NCBI GenBank assembly: GCA_002778195.1
Contig: PCDI01000001.1
Coordinates: 1,934,939 to 1,998,938, forward strand
Origin: Raffaelea ambrosiae
Taxonomy: Eukaryota; Ascomycota; Sordariomycetes; Ophiostomatales; Ophiostomataceae
Direction: 5' to 3'
Length of the DNA stretch: 64,000 bases
The notes beneath the pieces were generated by a model that was given only the letters and a program-made list of their open reading frames with translations, was not told where the DNA came from and did not search any database. The translations under genes and the position numbers were made by a program. Positions 11,240 through 22,403 of the stretch are shown here, piece after piece (position 1 is the stretch's first letter; each line of letters opens with the position of its first letter).

Positions 11240-12239
11240 ATGGCTGTTCTCGAAAGCTACAACGGCCACTACCTGTGGAAGTATATCCCAAGCTTTCCAG
11301 CTGCCATCGTGTTTGTTGTATTATTTTCCATCTGCACGGCTGCTCATGGCTGGAAGCTGCTTTCAAACCGAATGTGGTTTTGCATCCCATTCTTCGTTGG
11401 TGGCATCTGTGCGCTTTCTTCCATTCTCTCTTTCTCTTTCTTGCCCATGTCCCCGATTACAGTCTTCTAACACATGTTCTCTTTTCCTAGTCGAAATTGT
11501 CGGCTATGTCGGCCGTGCCCTGGCCCACGACAACACCGGGGTGCTCATCCCATACCTGATGCAGTCCCTCCTCCTGCTGCTCGCCCCGATCCTGTTCGCC
11601 GCCTCCCTGTACATGACCTACAGCCGCATCGTCCGGGCCGTCGGCGGCGAAAAGCAATCCTTCATTTCTCTGCGCTGGGCCACCCGCCTGTTTGTCTTTG
11701 GCGACATCAGCAGCTTCTTCATCCAGGGCGGCGGCGGCGGCATTCTGTCCAATGCCAAGTCCCAGAAAGACATCAACCTCGGCAACAACATCATCGTCGC
11801 CGGCCTGATCTTCCAAGTGATCATGTTTGCCGTCTTCCTCATCTGCTGCATCGTCTTCAACCTGCGCTTCCGCCGCTACACCGCCTCGGGCAGCCAGCGC
11901 GGCAGCGCTGCCATGCAGATTCCGTGGCAGAGCTGCCTGGCCATGCTCTACGTCGCGTCGCTCGCTATCATGGTCCGGAACATCTACCGCGTCATCGAGT
12001 ACGCCATGGGCGACGACGGCTATCTGCTGAACAACGAGTGGCCGACCTACACCTTTGACGGCGCCCTGATGGTCCTCACCATGGTCGTCTTCTTCCTGCG
12101 CTACCCCAGCATGGTCAGAGCAGACGGCCCCCGCGACTCCACGGTCGAGCTGATGAACGGCCACCACAACAACTTGGAAACCAGCGATTCCGAGGGCCAG
12201 TTCAAAAACTCGCCCTACGGCCCCAACTACACCCGCTAG
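11240..12239 (+). CDS. RTA1-family seven-helix membrane protein
   Basis: Member of the fungal lipid-translocating exporter (RTA1/RTM1/RSB1) family, whose members sit in the plasma or vacuolar membrane and give resistance to sterol-active or lipid-like compounds. Exons 11240-11408 and 11491-12239 yield 305 residues, the usual length. Joining the exons at donor GTGCGC restores F-F-V-G-G-I-F-E-I-V-G-Y-V-G-R-A, the family hallmark at the end of helix 2. Other marks are F-G-D-I-S-S-F-F-I-Q-G-G-G-G-G-I in the middle and V-R-N-I-Y-R-V-I-E-Y later. Seven hydrophobic segments are visible, with a short N-terminus and a hydrophilic, Asn-rich C-terminal tail of about 40 residues. An alternative donor nine bases upstream keeps frame but breaks the motif, so I reject it. 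Confidence 0.92.
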
Positions 12240-12932
12240 ACAGACAGCGAAAGAAAACATAGTGGCCCTCTCTCTCGGGATCCACCAAACTCACCTTCGT
12301 TTGCACTTTCTTTTGTACTTTCTTTTGTTGGTTTCTTTTGTTGATTTCCTTTTGATTTTTTCTTGGATTTTTAATCTTCCAGATGATGTCAGACTCAGGA
12401 AGAGGTGTCTGGTATGTCTTTTTGACGACAGTAGGGTCGCATTTATCTGGGTTGAGGCGAAGCAGGATAACCGGTACCGAGACAGAAGGCGTTTTGGGGG
12501 GCTCATCTTGGGCGGAGGACACACAACTTAGAATGCAGGGCGGGCCAGGGGCTGCAGCGTTGGGTTTTTGACAGACAGGAAAATCGGATTCTCTAGTTTC
12601 TTTTGTACAGCATTGTTTTTCAAGAGCGTTTGTTTTGCCAAATGTTTCAGCCCCATAGATCCAATAACCGCGTCTTTTGATATCCCTCTCCCACAGCAAT
12701 GATCTGTTTGTGTGTGCATCGCAGACGAGCAATGTATGCATACCTGCCACTCCTGTCTTACTTCCATTGTCTTTCTGATTTATTTTCATCTACTATTTGT
12801 TATGGTCTCTCCCCCTTTTGGCCAAATTGGGTTGCATCGTCTAACCAATAAAAGTCGACTTGCGCAGTCTCCTGCAATGCGCAATGTACCCGCTGTTACT
12901 ACACTGTCAGCCTGTATGCCTGGCGAGGGTGT
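12240..12932. other. intergenic spacer, no gene seen
   Basis: T-rich just after the RTA1-like stop (12300-12375), then unremarkable. No family resemblance in the short ORFs on either strand. Confidence 0.55.
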
Positions 12933-14264
12933 TCACCCGCATACACAGTTGGCTTGCCAGCTGTATTGATCGGCTCCAATAGCCATCAATTGATTGTATG
13001 TGGCCACACACTCGCCGCGTGCTGGTGCACCCGATTTGAGGTATCCCGTATTCAGGGCGACAGCCAGGTCGGCAGAAGTCATCCGTCGTTTTCCCTAGCC
13101 TGTGAGACACAACGACACCCCAGTCGAAACTGTAAGCAAGCATGGCACTGGTGAGGCAAGAGTGTAAGATCATTTTCTCGGCAAACTATTTTTTTGGTGG
13201 GAATACGAAAACTTACGCCGGAACAGTTTCTGTTACGGTCCCGATCTGGTCGAATTTGAGCAGCATCGAGTTGCATGCTTCCGTCTCCTTGGCCAGACGC
13301 GCGCATTCGACGCTGCTCACCAAAAGATCGTCGCCCACTAGCTCTGCGAGACAGCCCTTGTCAAAGGCCGTCCAGCTCCACCACTCGCCCTCTGCAACAG
13401 GGTCTTCATGGAGGACCACGGTGTGCTTTTGCAGAAGACCGTGGTAGAGATTATGCATCTCAGTCGAGCTCAGAACGGCGTTGTCTTGTTTGTCTTCGAA
13501 GCCACTATTGCACGTGGCATCGATGCTGCTGCTGAAGAACTCGGGTGAGGTTGGGTTCCTAGCAAACTTGATGCGGCTGGTGTGGCCACACTGCTCGAGT
13601 CAAGATGTTGAAGGCCTCTTCGGGGTGAGTGATGGGCAGTGCAAACCCACCCTCGTCGCCAAATCTGGTGGCAGTTTGTCAGTCAGTCACGCGCACACAC
13701 ACAAAATGTTAATTGGATAACATTTCGCTGCACACTTTAAACAACATACCTGGGGCGACACACTGCGTTGCAATGGCCTTGTTGAGTTCTTCACCCAACT
13801 TCATGGAGTCTTCTAGTTTTATATGCCAACAGGTACATTCATAGTTTGTTACCTGAGTGCACACCTCCGTTGAGAACGTTGAAGAACGGCCCATGAAGCA
13901 CAACAGGCGATCTGCTGGAGACATGCCTCCTTGCGGAAAAAATTGTACAGCGGCACACACTGTACAAACGAATCAAATTGCCGCACACGGATTCTTTCTA
14001 CCGTAATCGGGGCATCGTTGTCACGGAGCCCGACAGGTTCGTGGGCGCCAGTGGATGCGCAGAAAGGACTAATTAATGCGCGGAAGGTGCCTACAGATGC
14101 CTTCCTCATACGAGCAGGCAAATCAAACGACAAAATCACGAATGTCCGGGTCATTTCCGATTTGGGACAAAGTAGCATACATCGTGGTCAACCTCAGGCA
14201 CGACCTGGACGGGCGAATTGCCTCTCGAGTCGAGGCGCGGAAAAGCCGTGATCTTCGTGATCAT
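12933..14264 (-). pseudogene. decayed enolase paralogue
   Basis: Reading the minus strand from ATG 14264, enolase landmarks appear in the correct order but in shifting frames. They are M-I-T-K-I-T-A then D-S-R-G-N (start), G-T-F-R-A-L then A-S-T-G-A-H-E and L-R-D-N-D, V-P-L-Y, then after a 1-nt shift F-F-N-V-L-N-G-G-V-H-S-G-N. Next come G-D-E-G-G-F-A (about 13640-13660) and, after a shift, E-D-P-V-A-E-G-E-W and V-G-D-D-L-L-V, then L-K-F-D-Q-I-G-T-V-T-E. After a further intron-like gap come W-G-V-V-V-S-H-R and G-K-T-T-D-D-F, and after loss of 2 nt L-K-S-G-A-P-A-R-G-E. About 50 codons between L-R-D-N-D and V-P-L-Y are missing, as is the stretch after V-H-S-G-N. Several intron positions seem preserved, so it derives from an intron-bearing gene, not a retrocopy. 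It cannot encode full-length enolase. A spliced, neofunctionalised remnant is unlikely but not excluded. Confidence 0.85.
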
Positions 14265-15278
14265 CTCGAACGTTGAAGTGAGGGAAAGATTGATGCGAGA
14301 AAGTCGCGAATGCTTTTTTTTAAGCTGGAGATATCTTCACTTTCTCCATTACGAGAACTCCTAGTAGATGGCGGATAACATGAACTTTGGACCTCTGGAT
14401 CCGTCTTAACCGTGTTCGAGTATCACGACCGTCTCATCTAAATGTTCGTTTTGGTAGCGCTGGAGATCATCGTGGTCATGATTGTGGAGTGACGACCTCT
14501 GGTTCTCGAAGCCGCCTGGTCAAGTGAGAGTCTGGAGAATTTTAAAAGATTGAAAGCAGTGATAGTTCGTGGTGTCTTGGAGGGCGTGCGAGTCGCCGGG
14601 TATTATAACCCCTGTCCAGGCTGACTGAGATGCTACAGCACCATGCTCCAGCACGTCCTCTGTCGTGCTTCTCCAGCTTTCGTATTTCGTACCTTCTGAA
14701 AGTGTGGGCAGTCCATAGTCGCTAGCCTTCCAGCGGCTTCACTCTAGACTCTGGGTTTACTCGTCTATCGAGTCTTTCTTGCGGTGACTACGAGGCGGTT
14801 TTGGATTTTTCCTAATCTGGTAGATGCTTTTACGAATGAGCCTTCCTAATTTTGCAGAGAATGGGGCTGTATATTGCTAGTTTAAGAAAGAACGACTGTG
14901 ATCCTTCCTTCGCCATCGCTAGTCCCATCAATATAAAGCCTTCCCTTCTCTGGCCTCTTTCATTTGGCCTTTCTTCTTCTCTTTTTATTTCTTCCCCGAC
15001 ACTCAAGCCATATGCAGCATTGGCTCCTCTTAGGGCGAGGAAGTTTTCTATTACAATCTACATTACAATTTACGTGAATTTTGGTTCTTTCCGTCTTCAT
15101 ATTCATCATATCACCTGTGCTCCAGATTGCTTTCGCACTCCGGTGACTTTGTCTGCTCTCTGAAGCCCACGTCTTGTCCAGTCCGCTTTCAAAAGTCATT
15201 TTACACAATCAAGTCATTTTCCGGCGTCTTGTGATCTCACCTTTTCTCAAGCTGTCCGGGCACTTTTGGCATCTCAAG
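14265..15278. other. intergenic spacer with TATA before the GTPase gene
   Basis: No coding signal. TATAAA at 14932-14937, followed by a long pyrimidine-rich leader (14940-15270), probably marks the promoter of the downstream gene. Confidence 0.5.
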
Positions 15279-18200
15279 ATGGACGTGGATGTGGATGTGG
15301 GTATGTCTGTTCCAGAGACTGCTACAGATGAAAAGTCGCCTTACAGTGACAATGCCGACGAATCTCTGTTCGTTGACAAGACAAGCGACATCGACTCTAT
15401 CAAGTCTACTGATGCAAGCAATGGCAATGCCGATATTGGTGACCAACTAGTTCCCAGTGGAAATAGCAACGAAAAAACCCAAGACAATATCACAGAACCA
15501 GTGCTGGACCTAGTTCTCCCTGGACAGACTTTGGAAGATGTTGACCTTCCATTTGCCGCTCTAGACATCGATGGCAGCCCAAAGTATCCCTGGGCCGAAG
15601 CGGCAAAAAATGATGACGAGAAGAGCATTGCAATTCTCGAGGAAGCAGTTCAGGACGCCATACTGACGGGGAAGAAATTCGTGGAAGAAATCCATAGTAT
15701 TGCGAAGAATTCCGACAGCTTGACTTTGGCCTGGTTTCCACAATGGCGCAAAGACTTTAGTTTGTTCCTCTCTTGTTTCATTTATGCCACCAACGAGTGA
15801 AAATATGCTGACATTTGCTGCTCCGTAGGAAAAATTTGCAGAGATCAAGACAATTTCTCCGTCAAGGTGGGCGTTTCTGGAAGCACCGGCGTGGGAAAGA
15901 CAGCCATCATCAATAGCCTTCTTGGCTACGACGGACTCCTCCCGTCAAGTGCGGAAGAAGCTGCCACGGGGACAGTTTGTGCGATCCATCTCAATACGAG
16001 TCCCAAGCCTGCGCAACGCTTCCGCGCCAACGTCTGTTTCAAGCGGAGAGATGAAATGAAGAAGTGGCTGGATGCGTTCTTCAAAGAACTGAGAGCGGCC
16101 AACGCCACTGAAGATCATACAGAAGGTGCTAGGGGCAAGCCAAGAGATCTGCGCAAGCCTGAAGCTGATGAAACTGGCAGCGATGTTGGTATATACGATG
16201 GTGATGTCGTCAGTGATGATACAGACTACGATGATGACCTTGGCAGTGGTCACGGTGAGCATGACGGGGGTGGTATTGACCTCTCTGAATACCTCAAGCC
16301 GATCTATGATGTTTGGGGTCTTGAAGAACATGATCTCCTCACCATGGATTCTGAAGCTGTTTTGGAGAGCAATGCTAAAGTCAAAGGCCTTTTGTCAAAT
16401 GGAAAGGTGACTGTCACAAGTCAGTGCATGGAAGACTTCTCCGACATGATCAAGCCGTTTCTGGACAGCACTTCGCTTCAGGATTCAGCTTTCGGATATG
16501 AACAAGAAGGCACCAAGGTGTGGCTGTTGGTGGACCACGTCGACATCTACGTCAAGTCTGCTATTTTGGAGAATGGCATTGTTCTGGAAGATCTGCCCGG
16601 CGTGGGTGATGCCACAGATTTGAGGGGCAAGGTTGCTGAAGACCACGTTCACCAGCTCGATGTAACAATCATCGTAACTGCAATTGAGCGAGCAGCAGAC
16701 AACAAAGCCACGTCGGAATTGATTTCAAACAACCAAGCTTTGCGCATGCAGCTTGACGGCAAATTCAACAAGCGCCAGTTCTGCATTGCCACGTCGAAAA
16801 TAGATAAACTGGACTGGGAAAACTATCTCAACAGGGAACTGAAGAGCGCAAGTACAACTCGTATCCGCGAGGAATACGACAGGTATAAAACCACCCGTAA
16901 TGACTTGAAAGAGTTGAAGAGCAGACTGCGTCAAGCCAAGAAGGATCAGGAAAAGGCACAGGAGGACCTCAATACGATCACATCCCGAGATGGTAAGTCT
17001 CCCGGTCCATTCTTCTTCACCTTCAAGGAACTTCACGGACTCATATTCCCTGCGAACAGTTGATCAGAGAAGCATGCGCCAGGCAGTCACAGAACTCAGC
17101 AATGCCAAGGTAATTGTGGACGAGCTCAAAGACTTACAGGAGCGGTACAAAGAACGTCTTGACTTCCTAGACGGCTTGATGTCATTTTTATGTTCGTCGG
17201 CTCGAAATGAGAGGGTAAAGACCCGCATCCAAAAGATGGTCCGCCAGTGCAAATCGTCATTCCGGAGGAATGCGGGCGACAGCTTCGCCGAGACCATGGT
17301 GGACGATACCATTGATGTCTTCCCCGTAAGCTCAACGGCCTTCTGGAGGCTGAACGACTTCGACGCCACGCCCGCAGCAGGATTTCCCCAGCCCAATTAC
17401 ACGGGTGTGCCGGCCCTGAAGACATGGATTCGACTGGCGAGTATCCCTGCGCGAAAAGAACACGCCAAGCGACTTCTCAGCAAGCTCAATATCTTGCTGA
17501 ACGTGCTCTTAACATGGACTGACGATGCCATAATCGGCGTTGGCTCCGTAGCACGACCTGAAGTGGTACTTCGAGGCACGCTCGAGCCGTTCACGGAGAC
17601 TCTGCTTAAGGTACGTTGAAGCTTGTAGAAGACGTGCAAAGGAATACCGATGCTGATGAACACAAAATCTGAACAGAACTTGAAGAACAATTGCGGCGAG
17701 AATTTGGTCAAGAACGTTCAGAGCTGCAACCCCCTCCGAATTGTTCACGGTGACAAAAAACGGTTCCATCCAAAGAGTCGCAGCGATGTTCTTGCTATGG
17801 TTAGCCGCTGGAACATGCTTGAGCCGAGAAAACTACGAAACAAGACTAAGATCCACTGTGCCACACACGCCGCAATAGTTCGACGGGGCGGCATTCGCTA
17901 CAAAAGCAGAGGGAGAGTGAAGGTTGAGTACGCTTGGATTGATGACATGTGAGTAGCTTTGAGAACAGAACCGTTTTCGGACGAAGCCTAACCAGAGAAC
18001 CAGGGCCGATCGAATTCTCATTGAGGTCGCGGAAAAGTGGACCGAATCATTCCACCGTCGCCTGCCAGAGAAAGCGAGAAAGGTGGACGGGATCATTAAT
18101 GAGGCGTGGGAAACCTCTCTGAACAAAGTCCGCCTGGTCCTGCCCAAGCATTTCCCCAACGACCTTGTGTATCTCCAGGGCCAGCTCGACCTCATCCACC

Positions 18201-19077
18201 AGATCCGCGAGAGTGTTACCAAAGACATTGAACAGGCAATGTTCGCCGTAGCCAGAGATGCGCAGGACATTCACCCGGGCGTCAAATTGACACTCGCTCA
18301 CGGCTGGCAGAATGTCTTTGACCGGGCCAGCGTCATGTCTGGTAGGTGTCGATCCTCGCGTTTGAAGTTGCGAATGATGCATTCTGCGAGACTGACAAGT
18401 ATCGTCTTTTTTTTTTTTTCAAATCAGGCAGGAAAGTCCTGCAGCGGCGCCAGGAGATGTTCAAGCGCCATGCGGGAAAATACACAACCCCTTACATTTC
18501 CAAATCTCTGCAGGATATGGAAAATGCCATCAATCGGAGCATTGAAGGCTTCAAGGCCAGTCTTGGAGACATCTGGTTGGACGGACTGAACAAGATCAAC
18601 CAGCAGATCGAAACACTCCTCTGCAGCATTGCTGAAAAGCATGAAAGCGGTAGTCATCCGCCTACCACTGACAACGGCGAGCATGCCATCATCGACATGC
18701 TCAAAAAGATGGCCACTCCACACATTATTAGCTGGAGGGAGAATTGGAATGCCTCCGGGACAAGCGCACTAATGCAAGAAGAAGCAATGGCGACCGACGT
18801 CCCCGTCGACTACATTCCACAGCCCGATGATGCTGTTTTGGACGAGGAGTCTGAGCCTGAGCCCGATTCGGATCCGGATCCGGAACCAGTCCCAAAGAAA
18901 CAACGTACAGCCAAGGGCACGGCGGCCAAAAAGTCGACTGGCAAGGTAGCCCCCAAGAAGACGGTGGCCAAAAAGCCGGCTGCGAAGAAGGCGGATAAGC
19001 CGGCCTGCAACCGAGGCGCCGCAAAGGCGCCACGCAGGAGGAAGTCGCCCGTCAAGGCAAAGCTTGAGGCTGAATGA
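15279..19077 (+). CDS. dynamin-like large GTPase (SLIP-GC-type) with histone-H1-like tail
   Basis: Exons 15279-15759, 15829-16992, 17060-17610, 17677-17948, 17998-18341 and 18428-19077 join in frame to 1153 residues. The N-terminal 150 residues are acidic and Ser/Asp-rich. The G domain shows a P-loop G-S-T-G-V-G-K-T (about 178-185), a switch-II motif D-L-P-G-V-G-D (about 414-420) and T-S-K-I-D (about 480) as the base-recognition motif. A very acidic D/G insert lies between P-loop and switch. A coiled coil of about 60 residues follows, then a long helical region. The C-terminus has an acidic E-P-D-S-D-P run, then about 60 residues of K/A/P repeats (A-K-K, P-K-K) like a linker-histone tail. It resembles fungal proteins annotated as nuclear GTPase SLIP-GC. 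Nuclear location and DNA/RNA contact are inferred from the tail. Exon 4 and its borders are the least certain part. Confidence 0.8.
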
Positions 19078-20890
19078 GCGCAGAAAGGTGGTCAAGGATC
19101 GTGAAGCGCATATATCAACAGACTAGTGAACAATTGGAAAGGGTGAAAGACGATGTCTAGGTCGGAAGAAAATGGCAAACAAGTGCAATGCGATGTTTTG
19201 TGGGCAAACAATGGTGGCGTCGGTCTTGGAATCTCACAGTTGAATCAGCGATGGTTTTCTTCCCCTCACATTAATCACTTCAGAGCTTCTATGCCGCAAA
19301 ATACAGCACAAATCATCAGTAAGGGAATAACCAGTTTATGTGGCCGCTTTTACAGGGCTTTGTCAAGTGACGCCATACGTGGTCAATCAGGCGGTTCTAT
19401 TTTGTACATACGTAAGTCGAGAAGGCAATAATTTCCCACCTCTTTAGTACATCCCTCAAACCTCGACAGACACATTGTCCAGAGTTCAGCTCTCGCGGAT
19501 GGTTGTTTTTGAAGACATTCTCCACCAAAACCCACACATCTACATAAGTACGAGGATGAGGTTTCAATGATTGAGAAATAAATATTTAGCGGCCCTTACT
19601 TGTGAAGTGCACTTAGGCAAGCCTATGATTGATAGAACAATCCCTTCGCATGTTTCATGGAAGCAAACCCTGCCACAACCCAAAGTTTCAAGTTAACAAT
19701 TAAGTGTGGGACGCGGGGGAAGGGGGGGGAACCCTCACGTGTGTAAAGGTGACTTGGTCTAACAATCACTGGGCAGGAAACCGAAGCGGATGCATTGTGG
19801 AAAACATCGACTTCACGATTAGAGCGAAGGACTGGGAGTGAAATGTCTTCTGCTTGATGCACTCATTTGACAGCCAGAGTTGTCAACAGCAATACTATCA
19901 TTCAAGCTTGGATCTTAGCTCGTCGAAGCTAGTAATGTGCGTGCGACGTTAGAGAACGCGATGATTTCATTCTTGCTCCTTGGGCCGGCGCATGGATGCT
20001 TGCTTGAGCAAGGAAGGTGGGCAATCGTCGCCTGTGTGAACCGGGAAACAGAAATCAGCAGGAGTGTCCCCGACTTCAAGTAGAATTGTTGACTTGTCGC
20101 ACGTCGGTCTTTGACTGGAAGGGAAACGTCGCCCGACTGGTTACAACGTAGTTACATACTTTGTAGTATGCCTGCCAATCAAGACATTCGAAAGGATGCG
20201 GTTCTAGACCACCTAGTGAACAGGCCGGGTCGGCTGGAGACATCCAGGTTTGGCGTAGTCAAAGAAACTGGAGAGTGGGAGCGATAAAGAAGGCAGGGGC
20301 TGTCAATCGAGGACGTGCTGTCGGTCGAGGAGAAGAACCCTCATTGAACGCTGGCCTGAGGACAAGCTGGGCTCAGCCTCCTTGGTGTTTCCACCACTTG
20401 CCGAGCGATGATCCCTGCTGCTGATCTCTGACAACTGCGTTACCTAGTCAAGTGCCGAATGCGCTGACGTATCATGTGGATGTGCTGCATGGGTCGGTGT
20501 TTCATGAAACAGGATCGACAAGAACACACATACGCCAACAAAACAAGTGGAAACAGATGACCGAGGGAAACAAGAATTCAAGCTTTTTTAGTGGCCGTTG
20601 GCCGTTTCTTAGTGGTTTCCATTTCGGGCAGGCAGTAGAACATGGCGTTGTCCACCGAGCAAATGAGCAAAATTGATAACATAATTCGATCCGTTGTGCC
20701 GAGTAAATAGATAGCGGTTTTTTTTTCTCCCTCCTGTACGAGTTCCGGGCCGTTTTTGGTGGTTCGTGGTAGTTCGTGGTATTTCGTCACACCCTAATGC
20801 AAACATGATCCTCTCTGCTGCTACCCTGTAAAGATACACTGCTGGCCCATTTCCATGGCTCGCTTTGTCATTGATTCTTGTCCGTTCTCC
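19078..20890. other. intergenic spacer, no gene seen
   Basis: 1.8 kb between convergent genes, with only short ORFs that look random. A run of eight G at about 19720 and T/A runs are the only notable tracts. Confidence 0.55.
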
Positions 20891-21580
20891 TTACAGCAGA
20901 GCCAACCCTGCCGCTCCGACAGCAGCTGCCACGCCCAGCAACCCACCACCGGTCTGGGCTGCTGCTGCTGCACCCGACGAAGTTGACGGGGACGCTGATG
21001 CAGCTGTTCCCGTGGCAGGTATCGTGCTCGAAAGACTGCTACCCTCGCCGGATGTCTCAAGGGGACCACCCGGCTGTGTCGATGTCGAAGAAGAAGAAGA
21101 ACCTGAAGAGGTGGCTGTACCACTCGTAGTGCCTGTCTCTGTGCCAGACACACTGGACGCAGTCTTTGACGCCGTGCCAGAAGCACCTGATGCAGTCACT
21201 GTGCCTGAGCTGACCGACTGAATGGGGCCGCCCGGGTTGGTTATCGTCCTGGAGCCGCTGCTGGTGGTTGTGGCGGCACTGCCAGATGCCGTCGTCGTTG
21301 CCGTTGAGCTAAATCCGGGGAGGTAGCTCGGCGTGACCGACGCCGTTCCGGGGTACAGATTGCAACCAGGCTGGGTTGTTTCGGGCACACCGTGAAGGCC
21401 CACGCAGGCGAGCAGAGTGCAAATCTCGCCCGTGTCAGGAACGTACCAGACTACCGTGGGGTGGCCCTGGACATAAGATGTTGTCGTGGTGCAGCCACTG
21501 AGGATGGTGCGGCCGAGTACGGCTGGGAAGAGGACGGCAGCGCTGAAGAGGACGCTGCAAGGAGCTGCGTGAGGGCGCAT
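20891..21580 (-). CDS. predicted GPI-anchored, Ser/Thr-rich secreted protein
   Basis: A single exon of 229 residues starting at ATG 21580. A longer frame upstream (from 21652) would bury the signal peptide, so I chose the inner Met. The first 22 residues are a signal peptide ending near V-L-G. A compact Cys-containing domain of about 65 residues follows, with S-G-C, W-Y-V-P-D-T-G-E-I-C, Q-P-G-C and S-Y-L-P-G-F. The same pattern occurs in small fungal surface proteins often labelled siderophore-biosynthesis-like; that label is not proof of function. The next 120 residues are a Ser/Thr/Gly stalk suited to O-mannosylation. The end is a hydrophobic A/G/L stretch finishing in L-A-L-L after a G-A-A/G-S-type site, typical of a GPI signal. 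Likely cell-wall or membrane anchored. Confidence 0.75.
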   Translation of the reverse strand: MRPHAAPCSVLFSAAVLFPAVLGRTILSGCTTTTSYVQGHPTVVWYVPDTGEICTLLACVGLHGVPETTQPGCNLYPGTASVTPSYLPGFSSTATTTASGSAATTTSSGSRTITNPGGPIQSVSSGTVTASGASGTASKTASSVSGTETGTTSGTATSSGSSSSSTSTQPGGPLETSGEGSSLSSTIPATGTAASASPSTSSGAAAAAQTGGGLLGVAAAVGAAGLALL

Positions 21581-22403
21581 GTTTAGTGTCGATGTTGAGA
21601 TGTGCGGCAAAAAAAAATGATTGAAAAGGAAGGAACGCAGAAGAATCGACAAAGGAAAGGGCGATCGATAACGAAGAACAACGGTCGATCTATATGAAAC
21701 GACAAAACGACAAAACGACGAAACTACCGGGTTAATAACTATGTGGCAGCCAGCACCGACTCACGGGTCGCAGTGAGATCAGAAGTGAAGTGACATCAGG
21801 GAAGAGGCGCCATTGGGGGATTTAAGCGTTGAAACCTGTGCAGCTGGCTGTGGCGCAACTGGGTGGTGCAACTGGCTGGTCAGATACAGCTTCCGCAGTC
21901 ATTGGCGTTCGGTGGACGTGATCCAGTGGACCCGACAGTGGACCTGCTCAAAGCGGGACAGCCTGCCCGCTGGTTACCCCAGTGGCCTGGCCAGGCCACG
22001 GGCACTATTATTACCACCTTCCGTTTCGGGCAGTCGGGCTCTGAGCGCGACGTCATAGGGCTTGAGTCGTGATTTACAGTGGGGTAACCAGAGGGCCTAC
22101 GTAAATACATACCACTGTAGTTTGTTTGCAGGTGACAACATTTTCAGGCTTCAAACATTCTCAGATGCATGACTTTGCTCACAAGTCAGGCAAAGCACAT
22201 GGAAACAGAAGACTGGACCAACTTCTCGATACTGGTTTCAGATGAACTGCCAGCACAGTTTAATGGGGGGACACGTCCAAAACAACGGTAAAGAAACTTG
22301 GGGGGAAAAAAAAAAAAAAAAAACCCTTTGAATTCAAATTCCTCCCAGCGGAACTTTGCCAGGATCAATGCTAGTACGAGCAAAACATCAACCATGGTCC
22401 GCC
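21581..22403. other. intergenic spacer with G/A homopolymer run
   Basis: No gene seen. A G6 run followed by about 19 A at 22302-22323 is the only striking tract. It lies just past the 3' end of the MFS permease gene. Confidence 0.6.

Noticed and set aside
12933..14264. Functional, intron-rich enolase instead of a pseudogene
   Set aside because: The 2-nt loss between T-T-D-D-F and A-D-L-A-V leaves no room for an intron, and about 50 essential codons are missing.
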